Of a stretch of DNA of 64,000 nucleotides, positions 24,520-37,500 are shown piece by piece. The translations under genes were made by a program, and so were the position numbers. Under the pieces are notes generated by a model. The model searched no databases. It was not told where the DNA came from and was given only the letters and a program-made list of their open reading frames with translations. How positions within the stretch are numbered: the first letter of the stretch is position 1; the number at the start of each line of letters is the position of its first letter. The stretch comes from Sphagnum compactum (Eukaryota; Bryophyta; Sphagnopsida; Sphagnales), in NCBI GenBank assembly GCA_965153455.1, contig OZ234499.1:496001-560000 (forward strand), in the 5' to 3' direction.

Positions 24520-25295
24520 AAGAGATTATCAAAATTTCAAGTTTATAGGTGAGGTAAAATAATTGTTAATTTAGTATTAAAAAAACACCAATCTACAATC
24601 AACACATGATGTGAGCAATACATTGAATATATTATTAATAAATCACAATTGAAAAATAAATGACTACATATGCAAACTTGACACCTAATATACATTTTCA
24701 ACCACCTTTCAATTATAACTAAATATTGTTTACCATGTGGTTTTTGATACATTAAAACTCTTTTGATACACTAAAGATTCTTCAACATGTCTAAACATAG
24801 GAAAAGGAAGTATTTATAAAAAATAAATGGACAAGAGGTTATCACATTTCCAAGTTTATGGGTAAAATAAAATAATTGATTTGAAATGCATCAATATGTT
24901 ATTGACACATGGTGTGAACAATACATTGAGTGATTTTTCACATTTGATAAAAAAATGGTTGCATATGACACATGGTATAGATTTCCCACCATTTTAAAAC
25001 TATAATCAATTATTATTTGCAATGTGTTTTTGATACACTAAAGATTTTTTGAACATTGTTTAGATGTAAGAAGGTGGAGAATTTTTTAAAATGTGGCTAC
25101 AAGAAGTTGCCACATTTCCAATTTTATGGGTAAAGTAAAATCAATGTTAATTTAGTGAAAAAACACCAATACACTAACACGTGATGCACGAACAATATAT
25201 TGAAATGACTACATATAAAATTTAACCTTGTTATACGTTTCCCGCCACTTTTCAACTTTAACTTCTTGATATTTTCATTTTTCGATTTATTCTAA
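24520..25295. repeat. Three degenerate tandem units of about 270-313 bp
   Basis: Units start near 24520, 24833 and 25101. Each has in order: TTATCACATTTCCAAGTTTAT-like text, GGGTAAARTAAAATMA, a dyad with CACATGRTGTGARCAATA, a GACTACATATG-like word, CCACCTTTCAA/CCACTTTTCAA and TTTTTGATACACTAAAGAT. They are AT-rich and non-coding. Confidence 0.75.
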
Positions 25296-26394
25296 ATATT
25301 TGTTGAACTTTCAACAAGGATTATTTTGGAAATTAGGGTGTGGGTCACATTTTTCAAGCTTTTGCAAATCAAGTTACATGAACTTCTTCTTCACATGTTT
25401 TTTTTGTGTTATTCCAAAGGTGTTTTGGAGCACACTTTTGACATTTTTACGAAGTTCTCACATGTCATTATGACCTAATTTTATGGAAGTGAAGGATTTG
25501 CCTTATTATTAGGCTATAAGATTAATTTTATGTTGATTATCACAAATTTGAATGTAAGGTGCACATGAACTAATATCATTTACAATGGGTTTTACCTGCA
25601 TGAAAGGGAAATTATTGCATTAGTATGAGCATAGCCATCAAACCAAACTATAGGCATTGGAACATGTAGTTCAAACTATGTAGTTGAACCCCACCATATG
25701 GAACATTTGGTCATGAAGATCTCCTTTGGGAAGTGTCATTTGTCACATTGGGATGCAACAAGGCCCTCATTTTCACAAGGTTGCATTCATCCCCCAAAAT
25801 TTGAATGCCTAGTTTCATAGTTGGCAATGAAGGTCAAGATGGTGAATGATGTCAATTTCTTTGCGAAAGCCACATCATCCACCTTGACAATGATTTGCAA
25901 CAATTGTGGGTAGATAATGCTTCCAAGTTTTCTAGATTCAATTTTTTGCTTCCATAACATTCATGCCCCAAGATTTACATTTGTATTATGCACATATAGG
26001 TGTGATGTTCACCATCTTATGAATTAATTATGTCATTTTGTAAACATGAAGAATGTGATTAGTTTTTTTTTTGTAATGCAATTTGTGCCCATAGGTTTTA
26101 GTTGCAAACAACATAGATGATTAAGATCCACTACAAAAGTCAAGTTACATGCAACCATAGTTGCAAATGACATGGATTGTGGATGAAAGAAAAAAAATCA
26201 ATAAAATATGACTTTATCCTTTGATTGACCATATGTGTATTGTCATTTGCGACTACCATGTGACATTTTTGGTCAACAATAAGAGTGAATGACATGTTGC
26301 CATGTGTCAACAATTTTTGTTATTTTATTTTTTAATGTAATCTTGGAAAAACATCTAGGGTGTCCATTTATATATTCACAACCTAGTCCTTAAA
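25296..26394. other. Intergenic, nothing recognised
   Basis: AT-rich sequence without a recognisable gene, repeat boundary or transposase motif. Confidence 0.4.
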
Positions 26395-27060
26395 CCTTGG
26401 GTTGAACGAAAATTTGGTTGATCAAAACCAAAACTTGGCTAAATTAAAGTTTGGCTCAACCTTAACTAAATTAAAATTTGACTCAATTTTGAAGAAACAA
26501 AAATTTGGTTCAACTTTGACTACCTTAAAACTTGGTTAAACATTGGCTAAACTAAAATTTGGCTCAATATTGTCTAAAACTTGCTTAAACTAAAAATTCA
26601 GTAAACTTTAATAAAATTTTAAAATGGTTTAAATTTGGCTAAACTAAAGGAAATTTGTAAACCTTGGCTAAACAAAAACTTGGTTCAACTAAACCTTGGC
26701 TAAACATGACAAAATTTTGGCTAAACAAAAAAAAATTGGCAAAACTTGGTTAAATTTTTAATGGCTAAACTTTGGCTTAATTTTTTTTAATTAATGAACC
26801 TTGGAAAAAATTAAAATTTAGACCAAGCTTTGGTTACATTTAAAAGGACTAATTTTTATCTAATTTTTAAAACATTGGTTGAACTTTGGCTAAAATAAAA
26901 GGCTAGATTTTGGCTAAACTAAACCTTGGCTAAAATTTTTATATGATTAAAACTTTTCTAAACAAAAAAATAGATAAACATTGGTTGAACTAAAAATTTG
27001 TTAAAACATGGTTAAAATTGACTAAACTAAATCTTGGCTAAATACAAACTAGTTAAGATC
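26395..27060. repeat. Degenerate short-period repeat (TTGGCTAAACTAAAA type)
   Basis: About 660 bp consist of variants of AAMTTGGCTAAACTAAAA and TTTGGCTCAACYTT, repeating every 15-30 bp with irregular spacing. There is no coding potential. It ends shortly before the MULE transposase relic. Confidence 0.85.
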
Positions 27061-27639
27061 ATGTTGAAACCTAAGTCACATGGCACCTAAACCACACCAT
27101 TTGACATTTATTTATGTTAGTTGTAAACTTAAACCAAGGTATGTGGCACCTAGGCTAAATTAGTGAATAACATACGTACACATAAACTATAAATATATAT
27201 ATTTAATGTATTCATAATATACACATAATATGCCATAAGTACAAGCCAAATATGATTAGGATACATTTATAAAAACATACCCCATTATATCTATAATAAA
27301 CTTTGATACATCCCATGAGGGTAGCTCGTCCACCCCGTAGTGGTGCAAATAATTTTGATCACTATTACAACTAATGGGACATATATGCCCTTTTTTGGGT
27401 GAAAACCATATTATTATAAATTGTCCAAATGGAAGGTTGAAAAAAAAATAGTTGCAATTTTGCAACATATTCATAAGAATGACCAAACTTTTCAAACAAT
27501 TGCAAAAATGACTTAAACTAATCATAAGTGACTAATAGACGCATGTAATCACAAATAAAATGGTTGCATATGACACAATTTCTTTTAGATGAATAACATT
27601 GTGTTTAGGACATGTGAGTTGAACAAAAACATGTTCCTC

Positions 27640-29230
27640 ATTAAGCAAAATGTTAGGGTGTTGTCTAAGAAACAATTCACAAACATACCAATTACACAAG
27701 AACAATGTGAAAAGTGTGTGTATGTGGGTCCAACAAAACATTGACTCAATGTTTTACTATCAAGAAACTAGGGTAGAAGTGGATGGTGGTCTCATTGGGC
27801 AAAAGATGTCTTTCATTTTTGGTATCCAAACACCATGTGATAGAAGGAGATGATGATTGAACATGGGTGCCAAAAGGGTGTTGCAATTGATACAACCTTT
27901 GGGACAAATGAAAAAAAGGTGATACATATAGTCTAATAGTTAAACATGCATGTGATTTAACATTGTTATATATCTAATTTATACAATTGAAACATCAATA
28001 GTATAGATCAAGGGACATAAGTAAATACATGTAAAATTTTACAAATGTTAACAAATCAATCGAACCTTCACTCATTATATATTGTGTCACTGTTTAATTA
28101 ACATTGCCTTCAAGTATTATTTCCTTAGACCATAATACATCAATGCATTAATCTATTGTGAATTGTGGCAATTCCCCTTTTATACCATGATGTTGTTTGA
28201 CCAATGACACAATGACAATCATCTAGCATATTGCATCACATCATGATGTAAACAAGAGGATTTGACACCATGGATGCATGTTTTGAATGAGAACATTCAC
28301 AAAATTCACCCATCATGACATCTCACTTCTTTCATAGTTGATTGTGCCCAAAGGGAGATCAACTACATCAAGTAAAGTCCCCTCCCCCTTTTTATACAAC
28401 TAATTGTCAACTATGTAATTTTCATGTCACTTGTCCCAATGGATGTAACATGCATCAGCATTGATTATATCAAAATCCACCAAATTTCATGTTACATGCA
28501 TTTTCTCTTTTGCAAGACTATATGGTTAGACACTGCCATTTTCTTGTGTTTCTGGCATGTGAAAAAAAATGGTAAAAACAAGCATGCATCAAAATAAAGC
28601 ACCTTACACTATGTAATAATGTATTGCAAGAACTAAAAAACATCATGTATGACTAGCATGGTCCATTTGGAGCTGGTGCTAAAATGTGGGCGATGAATAG
28701 GTTACATTGTTTCATTCACAAATACCTTATAACTAGTGTCTTTTGGAAATACATGAAGGAAAATTGGCCACATAAGACTCACATGTGGGTGGCTTTATTT
28801 CAAAATCTACCATGTCTTGGGCAAGACACCAATGCTACAATTGAAAGTTACCATGGGACATTGAAAGCCTAGTTAAAGTTAAGGAAAAGTAGATTGGTTA
28901 ATTGTTGTGTGGATAAGTGGATTGATGAGTTAATTAGAGATGTTTTTACTCAATATTAGTATTAAAGTCTACATAAGAACTTTGAGTTTGTGAACAACAA
29001 ATAGGTCAACAATTGTTTGTGGTTGGGGCCTAGTTGGAAACACGATTGATTCTTGACACAAATGTTACATTGTCTTCCTATGAAAGTCATTCAACACTCA
29101 TCATGTCATCCAAGAAAGCCTATGTGTGATACACCATCCACAACCCAACATTAGAATGGGCATGTTGTAATTGTGTCCATGCATAACTTGGAAACATTTA
29201 CAAGCATTAACTCAAGGTTTTAATGTTTTT
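27640..29230 (+). pseudogene. MULE transposase with SWIM zinc finger, decayed
   Basis: Conserved blocks of one transposase appear in order across several frames. They are TYQLHKNNVKSV...MWVQQN and MFYYQE (27670-27760), FIFGIQTPCD (27812-27838), MMIEHGCQKGVAIDTTFGTN (from 27850, first catalytic Asp), FIVDCAQREIN (about 28335, second Asp), FLCFWHVKKN (about 28540), WAMNRLHCFIHKY...FWKYMKENWPHKTHMWVALF and GQDTNATIESYHG (28684-28860). The end shows a SWIM-like C-x-C...C-x-H remnant (CNCVHA...GNIYKH, about 29165-29215). Frameshifts at about 27850 and after 28870, plus several stops, make it non-functional. Domain order and motifs fit the plant MULE/SWIM group; roles are family knowledge. Confidence 0.85.
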
Positions 29231-31379
29231 TTGCCCCAACCTTGCAAAGGGCGCAGTCACCCATTTTTATGGATTGTTGAAGGGATTTGCTCAAAGCAGG
29301 TTTAAAACCTTGTTTAATCCACAAATGGGTACACCCCCCACATAATGACAACTCCACCTATATGAACTCATAAGTTGATCACCCCAATACCACTCAATCT
29401 AAAAAAACATCTTTGGAACATGGCATTGGATATGGTGGATGTGGCTAGTGGGAATCAAGTTCTCCTTGAACATTTGATGTTAGATGTTTCACCATGCATA
29501 AGGGAATCAAACAAAGGTTGTGGCAAAGTTGCAATGTGGGTTACATAACCCCATAGGCCCAAACCTTTGCTTCTACCATCGAAGATGGACAAAGGTTCAG
29601 TTTCGATGGACAAAGGTTCAGCTTTAAATGACATTTGGACTTTTGGCTCATGGGCATAAGTCGATTGCAAAGAAATGACTATTGTTGGCACCACCTTAAT
29701 AGGCACAACATTGAAACATTGATAAATTGATACACTAATTTACAATGATACAATTTTGACTAATGGTTCAAATATGTAGCTCAATGTATCAAGTTTTGAA
29801 ATATTCAAAGAATTTTCAAGGAATGTGCAACCAATATCTATTGATGTAATGTTCAATGATGGAATGCTACATTGTTTTGTTCACCAAAAAAAAAATCCTT
29901 AAAATACCTTTTACAATGTCCAACACTAATCATATTTGTCGAATTTTATTATTATAAAGTTGATGGGCTTGGTGGATATTGTAAAAGGATTTAAGTTTAC
30001 AAATTTTTTTTAAGGCTTGAATCCTTTTGACCAAATTGTACACATTTAACAAAGGTTAATATGTTGAATCTTGCTTCAAACTTGAACATACTTAACAATG
30101 ATTTGATTAGGTATCATATGAATCACCTTGCAACTTTCAAGAAAATCCATTGTAATGGAATCTTGCCTTTAACAACAACCTCCAATTCAACTATTTTTAA
30201 TTTAATCTCCTCTTGGCCACATGTTCCAAAATCTTAGTGTCCTCAATCGGGCATGTTAACTAGCATTAATACATTAATGGTTAGCATGTTAATACAAAAG
30301 AAGGTCAATGATGACACATTAATTTGCCTAATACAATGATACAATTAATCAAATACATACTATTTGATACACTTAGATATATAGACTAACACATAAGTAT
30401 ATTAACACAATGATATATTGACGCACTAGTACATTGATACATTAATACATAAACACATTGGTACATTGACACAATGATACACCGATTCATCATTATGAAC
30501 TTTAATTAAAATGAAATGTTCTATTTCATACAATTATAATAAAACGGACTAATAATTCACACAGATTATAAATACATTACAAAGGATGCACATTACCACC
30601 TAACCACGAGCACCAAAATGGGGTTTAATATAATTATTTAGTTTAGGTTGATGCATGGTTGGGTGGACCAATTTGGGTGTCGCATCATCCAATTTTGCCT
30701 TGTGGTTGCCATTGCAATGCCCATGTCACTTTATAAGTCTTATTTATAAAGACTTATAATTACACAAGATGATCACAATATTAAACTATAATACAAAATA
30801 GTTCTAATATATCAATTTTAATAAACATTGCCCAAAACATTTTGGAATCAAAAAAAATTGACCACAATGTTTTCAATCACAATGAGAACATTTTTACACT
30901 GTTATTAATCTAATTGCAATAAAATGAAATTTGAATACTCAATTAAAAACACAACAAACATGGAGGAATAAAATTCTATTAGATGGTTTTAGTCACATGT
31001 GAAAACTTTTGCACTTTATGGAGAAAATTAACGTAACCCCATTGACCCAATACCTACCAACAAGATGGAACTAACTGCGATGAGAATTGAAAAAGTGTGG
31101 GCAAGTATGGAATACACATGGAAATATTGTGACTTATGTAAATATTGTTATTTGTGTGGTAGTACCCACCTACATCAAACTGGGATTACTAGGTCCTAGT
31201 TTCGCCAAAATTGGGGACAGAATGAAAAATCAAGATGAAAACAGTATAGAGGAGAAAAAGAAGGGGACCAAAACTAGTTTTCTCACCCATATTTTCTCAC
31301 CCATATTGGTCCTCAGGGAAGTTTCACCCCCCTAGTTTCGGATTTGCCTTACCTCAGCCTTGACTGCCACTTGTATTCT
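29231..31379. other. Intergenic, no gene recognised
   Basis: AT-rich sequence. At 30240-30490 it becomes a loose array of TGATACATT/TTAATACAT words about 10 bp apart. A small direct duplication GGACAAAGGTTCAG occurs at about 29586 and 29608. Nothing else is recognised. Confidence 0.4.
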
Positions 31380-31970
31380 TTATGAAATTGGAACCTTGTT
31401 GGAATAAGATCCTGCAAATCTTGTAATTTGGTACCCAGTTTCATGAATCCTACAAACCAACTGATACCCAATTTCATGAATCTTGTTAACTAATACCCAG
31501 TTTTATGAATCCCTACAAATTTTCTTAATTGGTACACAGTTTCATGAATCCCTACAAATCTTCTAAACTGACACCTAGTTTCATGAATCCTACAAACCAA
31601 CTGATACCCAATTTCATGAGTCTTGTTAACTAATACCCAGTTTTATGACTCCCTACAAATTTTCTTAATTGGTACACAGTTTCATGAATCCCTACAAATC
31701 TTCTAAACTGACACCTAGTTTCATGAATCCTACAAACCAACTGATACCCAATTTCATGAGTCTTGTTAACTAATACCCAGTTTTATGACTCCCTACAAAT
31801 TTTCTTAATTGGTACACAATCCCTACAAATCTTCTAAACTGACACCTAGTTTCATGAACAGTACAAACTTCTTAGCCTATACCCAGGTTTTGTGAATCCC
31901 TGCAAATCTTCTATACTAATACCCAGTTTTAGGGATCTTGCAAATCTTCTAAACTGATACCTAGTTTCTT
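31380..31970. repeat. Higher-order tandem repeat, 140-bp period of four about 35-bp monomers
   Basis: The monomer is a variant of CTRATACCCAGTTTCATGAATCCCTACAAATCTT. Four monomer variants in fixed order form a 140-bp higher unit: the word TACAAACCAACTGATACCC starts at 31451, 31591 and 31731, exactly 140 bp apart. The third unit has lost about 10 bp near 31818. Flanking monomers on both sides are more diverged. Confidence 0.95.
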
Positions 31971-33570
31971 TTCATCTGCTGACAAATGTTGCTACTTCAA
32001 GTGGTCTTCAACTGATTGAGTTTACCAAGGGGGTCGAAAAGAGGAAAAAAGGCATGTAGTCCGAGTAGTTGTGACCGTGTGTGAGTAATGCGCGCTCTTC
32101 ACGCGTGAGTAGTTGCCCCACGCTTGTTCCAGGACCCGACTTTGCCTGACAATTGCTCCACGACCCAGCTCGTCGACAGCTCTATGACCCAGCTTGACCG
32201 ATTGCTCCACAACCCAGCCTGACGATTGCTCCACAACTTGACCTCGGTCGACACCCGACCGATCGACTGACCACATCGACAATAAACATACGAGGCGTTC
32301 CTCGCTCCTTGCCTGACAGTAAACACACTAACAGAGTCACAATTAAAACCACACAGATAGAGCTGCAAAAGAGGGGAGAGAGAGGGGTCGTTGCTGTAGT
32401 GGCGGGATGGCGTTGCAGCGCACCTCCTTGCGTGTTCAACCAATGGAGTGAAGGAGGGAGTGGGAGCGATGTAGCTGCAATGCTATGCCTCCCACTCGTT
32501 CAGTTTCTGCTTATGACATTGTCGAGGTGAGAGGGACAGAGAGTAGAAGAGGAAAGAAACAAAGAAGGTGAAAAGGAAAGATAGAGAAAAACACAAGAGT
32601 AGAGAAAAAAATGTTGAGAGGCAGGGGGCTGTTGCCGTCGCCCTAAACCTTAACTTGGATCATGCCACCCGATGGTTTTTTTTCTCATTTTTTTTTTTTT
32701 CAAAGTTAGCCGAATTTTCATTTACGAACAAAAATTCCCTAGTTAAAACCCATTTTCTTTGTAAGAAAATGACGATCTTTTGCAAAAAGAAACACTGATG
32801 TCAACTCCTTTTTGTTTTGGCTACACATAGCCAAAAAGCTATCTTAAAATCAAAAGTGATAAATTAATGTGTTTTTTGAGATTTTCAATAGTCATAATTC
32901 AACCTAAATTTAAGATCACTGTCCAGATTTCTATTCATGATTCAAGTAGGTTGGCAAAAATATAGAAAGATGTTTCTAGAAAATTATTTTCATACTTAAC
33001 TTGTAACAAAATTTGGCTAAATTTTTCTATGTATTCTTACAAGTCATTATCACTTTGGCTACAACACAAAATTTGACAAAAAAACATTGCATGATCATGG
33101 TCACATAGACACCCTCACCCTATGCCATGTCATGCCACCATATACTCTTGTAATTCATGACACGTTCCTCAATGTGACAAAATTATTCCCTGGACCATCA
33201 AAGTAAAAAACCATATTTACCCCTTGCCCTTTAGTGAAGATTTTTTTTATAGGAGAAGGGCCTGAGAGGCCGAGGGAACAGGTTGAAAATCACAGAAGGG
33301 CCTGTACTCAGGTCCTTTTCCTTTGGTAAAGTAGAGCTGGGATTTTTTCACTTTTTAGAAATAGTGACAGGCTGGCTGGTACCTTCCGCTGGTGAGAAGA
33401 TCCCAGTACAGCCTCGCTGGTATCTTCTGCCACAGAAGATCCCGCTTGCGGAAAACAGGTTTCTTCAAGCAGATAATGGAGCTGAAAATAAGAAGGAAAA
33501 ATCCAGGCAGTGCTTTCCATGTAGATCAGATGTCAGCCCCTGCCATCAAAACTTGGTGATCATTTTATGC
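31971..33570. other. Intergenic, GC-richer patch and element remnant
   Basis: At 32100-32260 a GC-richer patch repeats GATTGCTCCACRACCCAGC at about 30-bp steps. Near 32668-32797 a sequence ends in the complement of CAGTGTTTCTTTTTGC, the terminus of the elements at 6.4-7.3 kb. Frames here are short and unlike any protein I know. Confidence 0.45.
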
Positions 33571-33572
33571 TT

Positions 33573-33702
33573 GGGAAAAACCCTGGGGATTCAAACATGC
33601 TTTCAACCCTATCAGAATTCCCAAACATGCTTGCTAACCAAGCTGCCTTTCAAAAACAATTTGTACTGTACTGGTGAGTGCCCAACTCACTTCTGCAAAC
33701 TT
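33573..33702. repeat. Dispersed repeat, second copy of 23137-23260
   Basis: Shared ordered words include GAAAAACCCTG, CAGAATTCCCAA, TGCTAACCAAGCTGCCTTTC and GGTGAGTGCCCAACTCACTT. The copies have diverged moderately. Confidence 0.75.
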
Positions 33703-33767
33703 AGATTATAATCTCCTGTCCTCCCACCACCACCAGCACCCAAATTGATTTTCCTGATTGTTGTGTC

Positions 33768-33932
33768 TGTCAATGTTAAAATTCTAGAGTCCAAAACCCA
33801 CACTGTCAGAACATTCTGGCATCATTCATCATCTCCAAGATCACAAAATATGTCAATGTTAAAATTCTAGAGTTTGAAACCAGGACCCTCAGAACATTCT
33901 GGTATCACTCATCATCTCCACAACAATCACAA
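33768..33932. repeat. Two-unit tandem repeat, period 83 bp
   Basis: TGTCAATGTTAAAATTCTAG at 33768 recurs at 33851, and both copies continue with TCAGAACATTCTGG and TCATCATCTCCA. The units differ at several positions. Confidence 0.85.
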
Positions 33933-34537
33933 AATTGATCATCCTGGAAGTGCTTGCATTCATGGCAAAACACACAGTACACAGCCTGCCCTGTTAGAAC
34001 ACTCCAGTGAATGCTTCACCAATATTGCTACATATGGGATGGCTATGCAGAGACATCTAAAGAACCTTTCTGGTGGAACTACTGGCTCAATTTAATGTCC
34101 TCTGAACTGCTTCACAATGCACACTCCATACTCCTCAAACAAAAAGACAAGATAATAGAGCATGCGGCTGAACGTGAGAATGAAACTGATCAATGTGGAA
34201 ACATCAATCAACCATGGAAGGAGCTTGAAAGAGCAATTTGACTCAAATCCAAGACAATTGCTTGATCATTTTAAAGACATCTCCCGGGTTATTTTTTATT
34301 TTGCTAAGATGCAGATATAATCAGCCTCATGGATCAGAAAACCACCTCAAATTCTAAGGGTTTACTGGCTAACTTTAAATGGTGATGATACACCCAAAAT
34401 GTATCCTTCTAATGCAATGCATCACACACTGAATTGGATGCAGATATGATTGCATGATGGTCTAGTTTTAACAGAAAGACTAAGAATGCGCCCATCAATT
34501 TGATGTGCCACAGGGAAAAGGAAGAATTTGACCAAAA

Positions 34538-37500
34538 TCAGGGGTTTGAAAATCCTGCACAACCAAATGAGGGTGCTAGAACTCGGAAAAGCCCATCTGG
34601 GTTGTCTGTATGTACCTGCAGATAAGAAGATTCCCTCTACATAGTCAGAAGGAACCAGTAATGCTCTTTCATCTGTTCTGAACCAATTTGAAAATAAACT
34701 CGATGTTAAATGACATCTACATATTGGCCATAATTAAAGACACTGCACCAGAAGCAATATCTTTGAACTGACTTTTAGGACACAAGGGTACATGACAAAA
34801 TATTTGGAAAAAAGATGCTTCCATCCCATTTTACAGGTTGATTATTCGGAATGTGTGGTCTAAGTGATATTCATGTTTCCTTTTTGTTCACAGTCTGCAT
34901 TTATTGATTATAATCTACCTTTTATAGTAAAGGCTCACAGTTGACTCACCCAGTGCCCAGCATCTTCAAGCACATGCATTTGGACCCCTGCACCTTCATC
35001 TGAAGCCACAATCTCTGCAGAGCGAATTCTTTCAACATCCTCAACAGACCAACGATGCAGGCTCCGCTCTGCCCTCAGAAAGTCTATATGCACTCCTGCT
35101 GCCACATTCTCCACCATTGGCCTGCACTTGCCCCCAATCATTGCCCAAACCAATTAAGAAAGCTTTTGATCTATGCCTTACATCCAATAATGGTCTGTTT
35201 TTAATGCAAAAAGGGGGAGGTGCAACATTCTAGAGAGTAGAAAAGAAACCAATTGTTACATGTTGAACCAAAAGCATGTTAATATGCACAAACACAGGGT
35301 GGAAAGCACACAAAATGAGCGGCATACCATAGATTGGTTTCTTCATACGAATGGTACAAATCAGCAATGCCCTCAAGGTTGAATACCCATGAATAGCCAA
35401 GTTTTCTACTGCCATTAGGGGATTCAGTGGCCTTCAAGTTTGTTGTCATCCACTGCCAAAACAAATGTCAAAGCATGGTTGAAGCCACCAACACACGAGC
35501 AGAAAGGTCAATTTATACACCTTCCTTCACTAAATAGCACCTCAGATAATCAATATCATCTACATGTGGCTGAGGACTGCTAACTCTCCAGACCAAACTG
35601 GTATACAGATGTGTGAACATACAGCTATATTTCTATGAATACACAGCATGTTCACAAGGCATATCTGTAGAGGGTAGCCATGAAACAGTGAAAGAGTCAC
35701 GAAGAGAATCGTATTGGTAATCCCAATAGCCAATCCCTCTTGAATAAAGTCTACATCCCATGATCAGTTGAGATAATCAAATTGTAGTAGTGTAAGTAAC
35801 ACCTGTACCTGGGCAACACTTGCAGAAAATCCTTGTGAAGAAAGAGATTCAATTAATGCTCGCCGTGATGGTACCTGTAAGTTTGAGCATCCACCCATCC
35901 AACCAATGAAAGATTAAAAAGCTTCCTAAAGTATGTCTATCTCACTTAGCTCCAGGATCTACCATAATTCTCCTGTCTTCTTCCCATTATGCAGGTGCAC
36001 CAAATCATCATCAATGTATTCACTATTGGTATATGGATATCTCACCACTTCAGGCATTTGGCGTAGTGATGCAATGAGTTCTCCGGGATGATCCTCACCG
36101 CCGCCTGCAGCAAAAAGCTTTCCAGGTGTTGAATCCAACACCCATACCTGTTTGCATTGTTCTTAACTTAAGAGTCTCACACGAGACACCAGTTCAAAGC
36201 CTTATAACCCAATAGCCTGCAATTGGAACATCACATGCAAGCTTTCCATCTCACTAGACCTATACAATTTTGAAGCGATTGTTGCACTGGATAGGTACAT
36301 TTGCTACTTGCTTGATAATATAGAGATGGCATATTAGTTCAAAGATGTGCACTTCAGCCTGGTTAGCACATCAAGTCTCTATGGGGCCACGGGCTTGTCT
36401 TGCCTTCTACACAGTTCATGATGTCCATGTACTGCATTTGTCATCTGATATTGTCCCTGACCTGTCTTGTCTAGAATATTGAAGGAGACTCCTCACAAGA
36501 TTTTCAATTTGACATCCAGGGAACTCAAAATATGAGACCTTTCATCAATCTGCACTACTTTTGAGTAATGACATGCTGCTGGTATCACATCAATCTCTCA
36601 AAACTTGAAAGCAACATCCCTGGTTGAACTTGGATATAAATAGAGATAAGTGGTTTAACCCATGCTATGGGATAAAATCTGCTTCTAGATCCAGGGCACA
36701 CTACTCCATGAGGCACTGAAAAGACAGATGGTGAAAGTCTGTACCCGAACAGGGCGAGCAAGAGGCTTGGCTGCTTGATCCACCATACTCAGCGCCACTG
36801 GCACCTCCCAAAACAAGAGTCAGGCTATGATTGAATTGTAATATGACTTGATCTGGTTGGCCAAAGACAAGGTTTTAGAATATGGTCCAGGGATAAGATT
36901 GCACACCTTTGCCACCAAAGCTATGACCAATGAGAACACGGGGAGTGAGCTTCAGCTGACCCATCTATGCCAAAACCCAGGTCCAGATATTTTTAGATTG
37001 ATGCCTCTGCATTCTATCACAATTCACAAGGGAAACCTCCTTCTTGGGCAATACATAACCATACTTGCACTTATTTACTGGAACCTGTTTTGTTGAGATG
37101 TTGAATCAGAAGATGAGATGGTCACATACAAGCTGAAGAACATCACGAGCTGCTGATGCCACAGAATGAGGCCCTCGCTTCCATATGGAAGATGACTCCC
37201 CATGACACCGCAAATCCACCAATAGAAACTGTGACCCAGATGTTGCCTTCTCTCAAAAAATGAAACATGTTTTAACTTACTAATTTCTCAAGAAACACAG
37301 CACTAGAGAGTCACTTCAAAATTCTGTGGCCTCAGAACATTCAAACCCAAGTACAAACTGTGGTAGTCATTTCAAGGCCATAAAAGGAAATTCAAAGATT
37401 GTGATTACCTGCCACATTGGGAATTCTTGTGCTAGCCTCTTTGCAAATGATACTGCACACAAGCATGAAGTCAATGCCAAATCAGGGTGAGAGAAGCACA

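Noticed and set aside
31380-31970. CRISPR-like array (regularly spaced repeats)
   Set aside because: Spacers are themselves repeated as part of the 140-bp unit, and the context is plant nuclear DNA.
32099-32443. Overlapping frames of 85-114 residues on the minus strand
   Set aside because: They cover a GC-richer local repeat (GATTGCTCCAC words), have low-complexity composition and no recognisable domain.
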